Source of the DNA: UBA4733 sp036734945
Lineage (GTDB): Bacteria > Chloroflexota > UBA4733
Assembly (NCBI GenBank): GCA_036734945.1
Contig: DAIMXP010000002.1
Location: 62,001 to 126,000, forward strand
Length of the DNA: 64,000 nucleotides
Direction: 5' to 3'
Shown here: positions 29,477-37,414 of the stretch, piece by piece
How the letters are laid out: every line of letters begins with the position of its first letter
Position numbering within the stretch: position 1 is the first letter of the stretch
The notes under the pieces: generated by a model
The model's database searches: none
Seen by the model: only the letters and a program-made list of their open reading frames with translations
Told to the model about the DNA's origin: nothing
Translations under genes and position numbers: made by a program

Positions 29477-30046
29477 TCACGGCAGGAGTTGGAACCGATA
29501 GGTGTCGAGGATATCGACCAGCAAAGGCAGATGCACCTGGTCAGCGAGCCCGCCTTGCACTTGAGCCTGCAAGACCCCTTGCGCCCGGTCAAAGAGCACG
29601 AGGCTGCCCCGTTGTGGGTCGTGCCGCGACGAGTAGTAGAGACCATCAGGCTGCTGCGGATGTCGCCAGAAAGCAAGCGCCCACCTTCCGCACAGCGCAT
29701 AGTCGCGTCCGGCCCACAACCCCGCATCGGCGCCAACGTGCGCGAGTCCTGCCCCAGTCAGGTCGACGAGATCAAGCGGTCGCGACGTTTCCAGTCGCAC
29801 GAGGCACATGTCCCCTATGGTTCGCCTATCCACGCGATTGTTTCCAGTGTCGCGTCCCAACGTCTCAATGAAAGCGCCATGGGCATCAGCCGCAGCGTAC
29901 AGGGCGCGATAGGCACCCTGGGGGCAGCCCGGCGCATCGAAGCGATTGTGTCCGGTGCAGCCGAAGTACACGGCGCCCGTTTGACAGGAGTGCAAGCGCC
30001 ACCAGGTCTGCCCGAAGGCGGTCAACGGCAGAGATCGTTGCTGCAA
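29477..30046 (-). CDS. RES-domain toxin
   Basis: This 189-residue protein is a RES-family toxin, a group that depletes NAD+. The family motifs are clear: TWWRLHSCQTGAVYFG near 14-29 (catalytic Arg), NRFDAPGCPQGAYRALYAA near 34-52 and HGAFIETLGRD near 56-66 (Glu). Further on are LAHVGADAGLWAG and GLYYSSRHDPQRGSLVLFD (Ser), which complete the Arg-Glu-Ser set. The start is probably TTG; no ATG or GTG lies just upstream in frame. It follows its antitoxin on the minus strand with a 44-bp gap. Confidence 0.85.
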   Translation of the reverse strand: MQQRSLPLTAFGQTWWRLHSCQTGAVYFGCTGHNRFDAPGCPQGAYRALYAAADAHGAFIETLGRDTGNNRVDRRTIGDMCLVRLETSRPLDLVDLTGAGLAHVGADAGLWAGRDYALCGRWALAFWRHPQQPDGLYYSSRHDPQRGSLVLFDRAQGVLQAQVQGGLADQVHLPLLVDILDTYRFQLLP

Positions 30047-30090
30047 GTCAGCGGGAGGCTCAGGATGAGGCGCCGGCGCCGAGCTGGCGA

Positions 30091-30738
30091 TTACCCTGCT
30101 CCATGCTCGCCAAAGGCTCGCGCCGCGCGTCGCACGTCCTGTATCCGGCCATCACGCAACGCATGGAGCGGAGTCACACCTTCCAATCGGCGGTCACCCG
30201 TAGTCATGAAGTGTGCTTGCATCCAGGGGCTAAAATGCTTCAGGTCGCCCAGTACATCCTCAAGACCCGTGAGGGCGCCACTTTCGGCGAATTGCCAGAC
30301 GGGATAGGCATAGCCACGCCGCCCCAGACTGAGCCCGATCAACCGATTGCCACGCCGTCGGTTGTCGACCGACTGGCGCGTCACGTGCAGGAGGCGCGCA
30401 GCCTCACTGGCGGTAATCGTCCCGCCCTCGGCTTGTAGCAACTCCTCCCGTCCCTGCAGACCACGCAGCAGGGCGGGCGCCAGGGGACTCTCTACGCGCA
30501 GCGCGGCCAGAACTTCGGGCTGCTCCAACAGACGGAGGAGCACGCCGTAGCTGGATGCTTCGCCAGCAGCGTCTCCCGCGGCGCGCGTATCCATGCGCGG
30601 CACAGCGTCCGCGACAGCGTTGAGCGCTCGTGTCACGAGTGCTTGCTGGGCTGTATTCTTGCTGGCGCGCAAGACGCGCGCGATCGCCTGCGCCGTGCTT
30701 TGCGGTGCTTGCGCCAGTAAATCCGCTGCAGCGCTCAC
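30091..30738 (-). CDS. Xre/MbcA/ParS-type antitoxin
   Basis: This 215-residue protein is the likely antitoxin of the adjacent RES toxin. The central region TASEAARLLHVTRQSVDNRR (near residues 110-129) is a helix-turn-helix of the type seen in RES-partner antitoxins. YAYPVWQF and the C-terminal toxin-binding domain (DLKHFSPWMQAHFMTTGD, then LHALRDGRIQDVRRAARAFGE) follow. It is longer than typical members because of an Ala-rich helical N-terminal region (1-~100). The gene precedes the toxin, as in most RES/Xre operons. Confidence 0.8.
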   Translation of the reverse strand: MSAAADLLAQAPQSTAQAIARVLRASKNTAQQALVTRALNAVADAVPRMDTRAAGDAAGEASSYGVLLRLLEQPEVLAALRVESPLAPALLRGLQGREELLQAEGGTITASEAARLLHVTRQSVDNRRRGNRLIGLSLGRRGYAYPVWQFAESGALTGLEDVLGDLKHFSPWMQAHFMTTGDRRLEGVTPLHALRDGRIQDVRRAARAFGEHGAG

Positions 30739-30874
30739 TGTTCTCGCCCCTCTTTACGAGGTATATCATACCGGAGAAGGATATAGCTCGTCAAAAGGAG
30801 GACAGGCAGGCAACGAGGAGAGCGAGACTGCCTGCCACCGTCCCTGCCGTGCCACGCACGGTGGTTTCTCGCTG

Positions 30875-31168
30875 ATGTCCGTTCGCGGGGCACTGCCCAC
30901 CCACGCTGATCCCAGCCCGACCAAAGACCTCTTCCGCGACCAGGGATATTTTGCTCAGCCCCGCCCGCGCGACATGCTGTTCGACCTGACCGTCGATCCG
31001 CTGGAACAGCACAACCTCGCCGACGACCCGGCGCACCAGGCGATACGGACAAAGTTGGACGAGGAGCTGGAGCGCTGGCGGTGCGCGACTGACGACCCGC
31101 TGCTCCAGGGCGAGATCCCGGCGCCGCCGGGAGCACGGCTCACCGCCCTGGATACCTACGGGCGGTGA
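30875..31168 (+). pseudogene. C-terminal remnant of a sulfatase
   Basis: About 97 residues match the tail of arylsulfatase-like enzymes: MLFDLTVDPLEQHNLADDP, then a helix with EELERWRCATDDPLLQGEIP. The catalytic domain with its Cys/Ser formylglycine motif is absent upstream, where the RES/Xre genes lie on the other strand. It is a fragment left by rearrangement and probably has no function. Confidence 0.65.
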
Positions 31169-31494
31169 TGAGGCGGCGCGCGCTGGCGTTCGCTCCGCAC
31201 CATCGCCGGCACTGCGACGGTAGCGAGCACGCCGCTTTCCCGCCCAGCTCACGGCGTCGTAGGCTATGTCTGGCTTGGCACACTGGTCGTGCCTTGGGGG
31301 TACGAGTACGGGAGCGCATACACTGTCACCACTTTGTCTCACCGGCGTCCGCCTGGACGGCGCGACGCTGTTCCTGGACGCGAAAGCGGTGAAAGATGGG
31401 GCACCGTGCTCCGCCCCGCCGCCAACCACCGCGTTGACCTCTCGATGCTTGAGAGTGGTGCCGCTGGCGCCGCCAGCGAGATGCCACCCTGGTC
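31169..31494. other. No gene recognised
   Basis: Between the sulfatase remnant and the first cassette promoter, short frames exist on both strands but none has recognisable motifs or a convincing ribosome site. Confidence 0.5.
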
Positions 31495-31563
31495 GGAACG
31501 CAAGGAATCTTTTGCGATTGTAGACCGTTCGCAAACGCAACTTTGCGCCCGCTTGCCGTATAG
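31495..31563 (+). promoter_or_regulatory. Cassette 1 conserved upstream element
   Basis: A ~66-bp block here is nearly identical to 34918-34984 upstream of cassette 2. Its core TTGC (31543-31546) is followed after 10 bases by CGTA (31557-31560). The same TTGC-N10-(C/T)GTA occurs before cassettes 3 and 4. A palindrome-like TTGCGATTG...TTCGCAA lies just upstream. It is likely a promoter, possibly read by an ECF sigma factor. The mauE-like ATG is 61 bp downstream. Confidence 0.65.
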
Positions 31564-31620
31564 TCCCTGCAGTCCTTCACACTCTTGCTGGGCACCGTGG
31601 AGTTGCGGTGGAGAGAAGCC

Positions 31621-32199
31621 ATGGCATCGAATACCGTCGCGCAGGTGCAACTGGTGCTGCGGCTGACGCTGGGTTTAATCTTCCTGGCCTCCGCGCTGGC
31701 GAAGTTACGTCATCCAACGCTCTTCGTGCGCGGCGTGCTGGACTATCAGGTGCTGTCAACACCGTTGGCGGGGGCGTACGGGCGGCTGCTGCCGTTCATC
31801 GAACTTGGGACGGCACTACTACTGTTCAGTGGCTTTCTTCTGTTGATCGCCATCGGGCTTTCGATACTGATCCTCCTCAGCTTTGCTATCGCCATCGTGG
31901 TAGTCCTGACGCACGGGCGGCAGTTGCGCTGTCACTGCTTCGGTGAGGCTTCCACCGGATATGTCGGCTGGCATACCCTTGGTCGAGATGTGCTGCTCTT
32001 GCTCGTTGCCCTGTGCCTACTGGTCCTGGTGCACCTAACAGGTGGAAGCGCCCCCGGTTGGCTGAGTACTGACTTTGGCTGGGACGCTGTTGCGTTTGCC
32101 ACTGCAGCGCTCATTGCGCTCACCTATGAACTGATCGCGCAGGGACTTGATGTGCTCATGAGCTTGCGGCATCCGCGGGCCATTGGGGAGCGGTGGTAG
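31621..32199 (+). CDS. MauE-like membrane redox protein, cassette 1
   Basis: This 192-residue membrane protein belongs to the MauE/DoxX-like group. MauE is needed, with MauD, for disulfide formation in the methylamine dehydrogenase light chain. About four to five membrane helices are visible (near 10-28, 55-75, 78-97, 120-142, 155-175). The family features LIFLASALAKLRHP and VLDYQVLS are present, and the redox motif CHCFG has cysteines 104 and 106. The ATG follows GGAGAGAAG. It is the first gene of a cassette with a MauD-like protein, a Cys-rich exported protein and a solute-binding lipoprotein. No other Mau structural genes are present. Confidence 0.85.
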   Translation: MASNTVAQVQLVLRLTLGLIFLASALAKLRHPTLFVRGVLDYQVLSTPLAGAYGRLLPFIELGTALLLFSGFLLLIAIGLSILILLSFAIAIVVVLTHGRQLRCHCFGEASTGYVGWHTLGRDVLLLLVALCLLVLVHLTGGSAPGWLSTDFGWDAVAFATAALIALTYELIAQGLDVLMSLRHPRAIGERW

Positions 32200-32217
32200 C
32201 AGGAACAAGAGGATGGA

Positions 32218-32847
32218 ATGGGTGCCGAAATGTGGTGGCATGTGGCTACGATTATCGCCTTGGTCCTGGCGGCGGCCGAGGCCATCTTACTGCTCGGTTT
32301 GACGCGGGTGGTAGCGCCGCTTGTGACAGGATCTGGTCCACGGCAATCGGCCGAACGCGGGGTGGCCGTGGGGACAATAATGCCGGCAATGCGGTTGCCG
32401 GCGGCGGATGATGGGTGCCTGCAACCCGTGATCGGAGACGGCATCGATCGTGTCGTGCTTTTCATTTCACCGTCCTGCCACGTATGTACCACCGTGCTAC
32501 CAACGCTGCAGCCAGCAATTACACAGAGTGGTCGCCGTTGGGAGGTCGTCGCGGTAGTTTGCGGTCCACGAGCGGCTGCTGAGGAATACGCGCGCGCTAT
32601 CGATCCACGAATACGCACCTTGCTTGATCCAGACAGCGCGGTCGAATCAGCCTTCGCGACCGGTCGCGCCTACCCCTTTGCCTTTGCCGTCAGCAGCGAG
32701 GGGATTGTTCGCGCCCGAGGTGTGGGAGGAAGTTGGGAAAGGCTGAATCACCTCGTGGCTGAGGGCGCAGGTGCTGGAAGATTTACATCCGAGGCCGTGA
32801 TAACCAGCGTCGTGGCGGCGGATCGGTCCGTTGTCACTCGTGGTTAG
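32218..32847 (+). CDS. MauD-like thioredoxin-fold protein, cassette 1
   Basis: This 209-residue protein has one N-terminal membrane helix (~8-30) and an exported thioredoxin-like domain, as in MauD. The active site is SPSCHVCTTV with cysteines 87 and 90, and a cis-proline-type loop AYPFAF lies near 162. It presumably catalyses thiol-disulfide exchange on the downstream Cys-rich protein, recharged by the MauE-like partner (inference from MauD/MauE). The start follows the mauE-like stop by 18 bp with AAGAGGA. It is the most diverged of the four MauD copies here, lacking the RHIGILY signature. Confidence 0.82.
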   Translation: MGAEMWWHVATIIALVLAAAEAILLLGLTRVVAPLVTGSGPRQSAERGVAVGTIMPAMRLPAADDGCLQPVIGDGIDRVVLFISPSCHVCTTVLPTLQPAITQSGRRWEVVAVVCGPRAAAEEYARAIDPRIRTLLDPDSAVESAFATGRAYPFAFAVSSEGIVRARGVGGSWERLNHLVAEGAGAGRFTSEAVITSVVAADRSVVTRG

Positions 32848-32876
32848 GTGCAAAGGACAAGAAAGGAAGTTGGGCC

Positions 32877-33149
32877 ATGACTGATCTCAGTGGACGTTCG
32901 GCGATTTGGATAGGAGAGCAACTGAATCGGCGCGGGTTTGTCGGCCGCTTGGGCCGGGCAGCGACGCTAGCGACGTTTGTGGCGGCTGGTTTGGCGCTGG
33001 TGGCACCGGAGATTGCCAGTGCGGACTTACCCTGTTGCTCTAGCTGCTTGGTGTCGTGCTGTGATTCCATGTCCTGTTATTGTTGCTCCTATAACACGGG
33101 GCAGTGCCCCAACGCTTCGTGCTCCGGCACGTGTAATCCTACCTGCTAG
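32877..33149 (+). CDS. Tat-exported Cys-rich miniprotein A (12 Cys)
   Basis: This 90-residue precursor has a twin-arginine leader (NRRGFVG at 18-24, hydrophobic core 29-44, cleavage near ASA 47-49). The mature part is about 41 residues with 12 cysteines and no cysteine in the leader. Mature motifs include PCCSSC and SCYCCSYN. No known family is recognised. The even cysteine count and neighbouring MauD/MauE-like genes suggest a fully disulfide-bonded exported protein. A metal-binding role is an alternative. The ATG follows AAAGGAAG. Confidence 0.75.
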   Translation: MTDLSGRSAIWIGEQLNRRGFVGRLGRAATLATFVAAGLALVAPEIASADLPCCSSCLVSCCDSMSCYCCSYNTGQCPNASCSGTCNPTC

Positions 33150-33178
33150 CCGGGCGCGCATCCGCTAGGATACGTCCA

Positions 33179-34666
33179 ATGGAGGGATCGTTAACGACAC
33201 GCCGAGCCGTCCTGGGTGTGCTTGCGGGCGGGATCGCGGTGGCGCTAAGTAGCTGTGCTGCCCCAATGCCGTCCCTCCCATTCCGTCCGACGCCGCTTCC
33301 GACCCGAGTCACCGTTGTGGTCGGTGACGCCTACGTACACGCCACCGGTGATCCAGCGCACCGCGAGACGCAGGTCATTAACCTAGACGACTCAGTGCCC
33401 AAATGGGTGACAGCGGCCGAGGAGATGCTGCGTGGACGGGTAGCGATGACCGTTCAGACCGCCGACCTTCTCCATGCTACCTTCTGGCAGGAAATTACTG
33501 CCGGGGGCGTGACAATGGAGCAGCGACTGTATCTCACTAGCCACGCCATGCTCTGGCGTTTGCGTGCCGGGGGCCTCGTCGCGGACGTACATGGGCAGAT
33601 GGCACAAGACAAGGGCCTGGCGGGAGGGCGCCTCCATCCAGATGCGGTCGCCGCGCTACAATGGCAAGGACAGCAAGCGGGACTGCCGGTGGCACTCTGG
33701 CCGATGCTGGCGGCAACGGATGCGCGGCTGCCGGCGCCACCAGTTGATTGGACGTGGGAGGATGCCGCCAGACTTCCTGCGGGCGCCGGGTGGCCGGTGC
33801 AGCTCATGCCCAATGCTCCACCACTGGAGGCGTGGCTCTGGTCCCATCAGGCTGACCTCGCCACAGCGGATGGGTCCAAGCTGTTGATTAACGAGTCAAC
33901 GGGAATAGCCGCGCTCGCCGCCTACGCGCGAGCGTTCGGGCCGACTGGGGCCTTGAGTCCATTGCCTGGTGGCACAACGCCGTTCGGCGCAATGCCTCAG
34001 GTGATTCAGGCTTGGACAGCGCAGGCAGTGGCCATGCGGGACCGACAGATACAGAACCGGCAGGTCGTCGCGTGGTTCCCCGCTGATGAGTGGCCGCCCA
34101 CTACCACCGGCGCGCATCGTTGGCAGGATGCCGTTGGCTCGCTGCGTCGTCTTGCCTCACCGGGCGCGACACAGTCTGGCCTGCCCATGGTCGTATACGG
34201 GCTGGGCATCCCTAACGCTGCCCCCAAGCCCGATCTCGTGTATCAGGTGGCACGGGCATTGCAAGATGCGGCGCCCAAGTTCCTTGCGTACTCGCCGTTC
34301 AGGCTCGACCAGGGTGCGGACGGGCTGCGACGCCAATGGGGCCAACTCGATATAGACCAGGCGGCGATGCTGGCGCAGCTCCTCACGCTTCACCTTCGCC
34401 CGGTCTGGGGAGTTCCCCGTCCGCCGTTTGCCTTGGGTAACTGGCCGCTGGGCGATCCGTCCACGATCACCGATGCCATGCAGTTCACCGGCACAGGACC
34501 GACTGGCATGCTTTCCAACCAGGCAGAAACCTCTGCCATGTTCGACGCGCTGACCAAGAGCGTGAGCCTGGTAACGGCGCTCCGCATTCTGGCACCGGGA
34601 GCTACTGCTGCCAATGCTGGGCATCTGCTCTCCGTCATCTTCAGGCTCATGGCGCAGCCGGCTTGA
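33179..34666 (+). CDS. Tat/lipobox solute-binding-like lipoprotein, cassette 1
   Basis: This 495-residue protein resembles family 1 extracellular solute-binding proteins of ABC sugar importers. The leader combines TTRRAVLG (twin arginine) with the lipobox LSSC at ~25-28, so it is probably a Tat-exported lipoprotein. The body has SBP-like features, including VPKWVTAAEEMLRG early and a WTWEDAARLPAG segment near 197, which corresponds to the usual TWDEL region. No permease or ATPase genes are nearby. A second protein of this type occupies the same place in cassette 4, so it belongs to the cassette rather than to a transporter operon. Confidence 0.65.
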   Translation: MEGSLTTRRAVLGVLAGGIAVALSSCAAPMPSLPFRPTPLPTRVTVVVGDAYVHATGDPAHRETQVINLDDSVPKWVTAAEEMLRGRVAMTVQTADLLHATFWQEITAGGVTMEQRLYLTSHAMLWRLRAGGLVADVHGQMAQDKGLAGGRLHPDAVAALQWQGQQAGLPVALWPMLAATDARLPAPPVDWTWEDAARLPAGAGWPVQLMPNAPPLEAWLWSHQADLATADGSKLLINESTGIAALAAYARAFGPTGALSPLPGGTTPFGAMPQVIQAWTAQAVAMRDRQIQNRQVVAWFPADEWPPTTTGAHRWQDAVGSLRRLASPGATQSGLPMVVYGLGIPNAAPKPDLVYQVARALQDAAPKFLAYSPFRLDQGADGLRRQWGQLDIDQAAMLAQLLTLHLRPVWGVPRPPFALGNWPLGDPSTITDAMQFTGTGPTGMLSNQAETSAMFDALTKSVSLVTALRILAPGATAANAGHLLSVIFRLMAQPA

Positions 34667-34794
34667 GGTAGGTACTGGGAAGTGGAACGTTTTGCATCCC
34701 CCGCCTGAGGCACGCCATAGCAGCAGGGATAGGAGGTCACCGCCAGGCTACATACGTCGATTCGACCAGGTAGGCTACCACGCTTGCTAGCCGG

Positions 34795-34911
34795 ATGTTG
34801 ACAGTGCGTCCCTACGGTGCGCAACTGCAGCGCTTGCAAGGGGATGCGCCAGAGCAACTGGTGCTCTTTTTCCACGACAGCCACGGCTATTGGGTCGCCC
34901 TGGGACCACCA
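34795..34911 (+). pseudogene. Remnant of winged-helix regulator C terminus
   Basis: Translated residues across 34825-34911 align with the C terminus of the regulator ending at 39701. LQRLQGDAPEQ faces LRRKLGDDPKK, and HDSHGYWVALG faces RDRDGYWVILG, with 13 of 27 positions identical by eye. Only the last ~35 residues remain. The frame stays open into the downstream MauD gene, but the conserved promoter element and the better start lie in between, so a fusion is unlikely. Confidence 0.5.
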
Positions 34912-34917
34912 GCCGTT

Positions 34918-34984
34918 GGAATGCAAGGAATCTTTTGCGATTGTAGACCGATCGCAAACACAAATTTGCACCAACTTGTCGTAG
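34918..34984 (+). promoter_or_regulatory. Cassette 2 conserved upstream element
   Basis: This is nearly identical to 31495-31560 over ~45 bp. The core TTGC is at 34966-34969 and CGTA at 34980-34983 (spacing 10). The MauD-like ATG is 40 bp downstream, so here the element drives mauD directly; no mauE copy is present. Confidence 0.65.
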
Positions 34985-35022
34985 TGTGGTTGCAGTCTTG
35001 GCTCCGTAGCAGAAGGCCCCAG

Positions 35023-35580
35023 ATGACTGGAATTTGGCTCACCGCATTCGTGGCCCTCTGGCTAGTCGTGCTGCTTCTCGTAGCCATCGTGATCGGGGTG
35101 CTTCGCCACATCGGTATTCTCTATGGTCAGATGGTCCGTTCTTCGGGACCTCCAACAGAGTTGCGTATCGGGCAGTTGCTGCCAGACCTGAATTTACTGA
35201 CGTCCAATGAGACAACAATGACCATCGGCCAATTCGCAGGAAGAATCTCAGATGTCGTTTTGATTAGTCCCGGATGCACCGAGTGCGAAAGGCTACTGGA
35301 TCTCTTGGTAGAGGGCGATGTAGCCGGAGATCCAGCGGATAGACGAGTGATCATCAGCATAGGAGATATGCTGGCGACACGCGAGATCCTGCAGAGTCAT
35401 CAGGTTAGTCTGGATGATACAGTCTTGATCGATACAGGGGACAAGATTAGAAGGTTGTGGGGAGCCCACACAACGCCCGTGACAATTGTGGTTGACGAGC
35501 ATTTAATGGTGGTGAGACAGGTCGTAGGTGTGGTCGATTCTCGGCACCTTCTACCTTTACCACAGCAGATTTGTGTTTAA
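35023..35580 (+). CDS. MauD-like thioredoxin-fold protein, cassette 2
   Basis: This 185-residue protein has an N-terminal membrane helix (~5-28) ending in the MauD-like signature VLRHIGILYGQ and an external thioredoxin-like domain. The active site is SPGCTECERL with cysteines 85 and 88, and the cis-proline loop is HTTPVTIVVD near 150. It is closest to the cassette 3 copy (RHIGILY, TPVT.VDE). The ATG at 35023 was chosen because the membrane helix begins there. Base composition is visibly more AT-rich than in the left arm of the window. It is followed by an unknown protein and a Cys-rich exported protein. Confidence 0.82.
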   Translation: MTGIWLTAFVALWLVVLLLVAIVIGVLRHIGILYGQMVRSSGPPTELRIGQLLPDLNLLTSNETTMTIGQFAGRISDVVLISPGCTECERLLDLLVEGDVAGDPADRRVIISIGDMLATREILQSHQVSLDDTVLIDTGDKIRRLWGAHTTPVTIVVDEHLMVVRQVVGVVDSRHLLPLPQQICV

Positions 35581-35659
35581 GAATCTTGTAGAAACTGGGA
35601 TTTAGGCGAAGCTACGCTCTATATCTGTAACTGGGCGATAGAGAGAGGATCGTGGAGCC

Positions 35660-36076
35660 ATGCCAGGAGCACCGTCGGTCAATGTGCGGCCGTTGTCGCC
35701 AAAGCGGGACATTCCCGGTATCCTCTGGTCTTATACGCCGACATTGGGCGACGTTGGTGACGAGGCGTACTTGGGGCGCATCGTAGTGGAGGTTACCGAT
35801 GACGCAGAAAGGGTCGTGTTTATCGGTGTGAATGAGTCGATCGCTCGGCGGGCTGCAGCAGCCCTACAAGGAGGACATTCGTTTCCGCGGTCGGCCACCA
35901 TTTGGCCGACAGTACCGATTACCGGAGCGGTACCCTCCGGGCAAATATATCGAGGGAGGGTGATTCTGGAATTCTGGAGTTCTACTATGAACATCGCGGT
36001 CTCAGAACTCGGCGGAAGAGCCGCCGAGTTGGTACTGCGCGCAGGCAAGGTGCTGGAGTCCTTCCCGGCTGCGTAG
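35660..36076 (+). CDS. Unknown cassette protein family X, copy 1
   Basis: Unrecognised 138-residue soluble protein without signal peptide or membrane helix. It shares a clear core with copies at 40679-41125 and 42737-43180: YLGRIVVEV near 38-46, VFIGVNESIARRAAAAL, TIWPTVPITGAVPS, then IYRGRVILEFW near 103-113. The alternating hydrophobic strands suggest a small beta-rich domain. It occurs only in the cassettes that lack the solute-binding lipoprotein, always between MauD and the Cys-rich protein or just after the latter. A chaperone or immunity role for the Cys-rich product is conceivable but not shown. Confidence 0.7.
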   Translation: MPGAPSVNVRPLSPKRDIPGILWSYTPTLGDVGDEAYLGRIVVEVTDDAERVVFIGVNESIARRAAAALQGGHSFPRSATIWPTVPITGAVPSGQIYRGRVILEFWSSTMNIAVSELGGRAAELVLRAGKVLESFPAA

Positions 36077-36240
36077 TACTGGATGGGTAGACACCGACGT
36101 GAGTCGTTGCGTGGCCGGTGCATGCGCAACCGATGCGGTGGTACCTGTGTGCCGTATCTGTTTGGCGAATGCGGCAGTAAGAAAGCGTGGCAAGAGTGAG
36201 CGGCCTGGCATTGGGCGGTGGCAGGATCGGAGGAACTTCG

Positions 36241-36600
36241 ATGAACGAGAAGCTGACTGTGCTGGATCGACTGACGAGGTCTGCGGCATTACGGCTGTCA
36301 CGTCGTCGTCTTGGTGGGAAAGTGCTGACAGCTGGTCTCCTTGCAGCGCTCGTACAGTTATTCGGGTTGGGTGTGCTGCCTGCCTATGCCATCACCTGCT
36401 GCGGTGATCCCTATTGCAAAGACTGCAGTGTGACATGCAGTGGCTGTGCGTGCGGCGGCACGTATAGCGGCGTGGTTTGTAGTCCAAACGGGCTGTACTG
36501 TGCGGATGACACTTGTCCCGATTGCTACGGTTATCTCTATAAGTGCTGTGCTTACGCGTGTAATAGCGGCTGCACAGGCGGATATTTGTCGGTATGCTGA
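36241..36600 (+). CDS. Tat-exported Cys-rich miniprotein B (16 Cys)
   Basis: This 119-residue precursor has a leader LDRLTRSAALRLSRRRLGG (8-26) with a twin-arginine motif, a hydrophobic core 28-45 and a cleavage site AYA at 48-50. The mature ~69 residues hold 16 cysteines. Motifs shared with protein D include CSPNG.YC, and a C-terminal YKCCAYACNSGC resembles the end of C and D. There is no tryptophan, so the TTQ cofactor of MauA cannot form. The start ATG follows GGAGGA. It is probably a substrate of the upstream MauD-like protein. Confidence 0.78.
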   Translation: MNEKLTVLDRLTRSAALRLSRRRLGGKVLTAGLLAALVQLFGLGVLPAYAITCCGDPYCKDCSVTCSGCACGGTYSGVVCSPNGLYCADDTCPDCYGYLYKCCAYACNSGCTGGYLSVC

Positions 36601-36848
36601 AGATGGTCCGTGGAAGGAACGGGATGTCGCGCCGATGGTGATCGGCAGCGCCGCCATGAGTGGCATGAGCAACTGCTCCATCTGATCTTGGGCTGTTGTC
36701 ACACTGGTGCTGTATGCTCCACATGCCCCCGTACAGGAGCCTTTGGAGATATCGTGGTGAGAAGAAGCATGAAGATTTCCGGTAGGTTTTCTAGAACGTC
36801 TCAACCGGGTAGTTGCCGAAGTGCCTATGTCGTTATGGCGTCTATATA

Positions 36849-37205
36849 ATGGCAATATTCTTCCTAATCAGCCATCTAATTAGTGGGATATTATTTCTGG
36901 AAGCTGCAGACGAAGCCACAGTCGCGGCTTCGTTGACTACTGCGACAATGTCAGCCACGACAACGTCCGCCCAGGTTGCAAATGTCTATCATTGTTATGT
37001 ATCATCCTATGCGTATTCACCAGGGGAAGCGGAAAATTTTCCTCCTCAATGGAGAGGGCAGCCGCCTGTGAGTATCGATCATGAGCACACTGTTGTATCT
37101 TCCTACTACGTTTTGCCTCTGCCATCGACCAGCGAGTGTGTCTGGAGAGATTCGCGGGGCGCACATGTCCAGTTGAGACAGCTTCGGGAGGCTCCTGGAG
37201 ACTAA
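36849..37205 (+). CDS. Doubtful small exported protein
   Basis: The frame from ATG 36849 encodes 118 residues with a hydrophobic N terminus (MAIFFLISHLISGILFLEAA) that could be a signal peptide. A Thr/Ala-rich segment and a C-terminal part with two cysteines follow. No family is recognised and there is no good ribosome site, so it may not be real. Confidence 0.25.
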   Translation: MAIFFLISHLISGILFLEAADEATVAASLTTATMSATTTSAQVANVYHCYVSSYAYSPGEAENFPPQWRGQPPVSIDHEHTVVSSYYVLPLPSTSECVWRDSRGAHVQLRQLREAPGD

Positions 37206-37352
37206 TACTCGTTGCTGCTGCGAAATGAACGTGGCCTGCGACGATATACTTGAGATTGCTGGCTATGAGTCCCCAGCCGACATGAGGAAAAAACGCCAGG
37301 GCTGCAATCGTTGCATTCGCGGAAGGAGCGTCGGCAAGGTTAGAGCATGCCA

Positions 37353-37368
37353 CGTGAACGTGTTCACG
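37353..37368. promoter_or_regulatory. Palindrome CGTGAAC-GT-GTTCACG
   Basis: A perfect 7-bp inverted repeat around two bases has the form of a dimeric repressor operator. It lies beyond the 3' end of the methyltransferase gene, with no obvious promoter, so its role is unknown. Confidence 0.3.
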
Positions 37369-37414
37369 CGCGGTTTGCGCAGCCTGCCGGCGCCGGATCC
37401 GACATGGAGGCGTG

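Larger units (their letters stand above)
36601..37414. other. AT-richer spacer, mostly without genes
   Basis: No convincing gene was found here apart from a weak frame at 36849-37205. The segment is visibly AT-rich compared with flanking DNA, which suggests foreign or decayed sequence. Confidence 0.5.

Noticed and set aside
34795..35580. A 261-residue regulator-MauD fusion protein
   Set aside because: The frame is open, but the conserved promoter element lies inside it and the membrane helix starts at ATG 35023, as in the other MauD copies.
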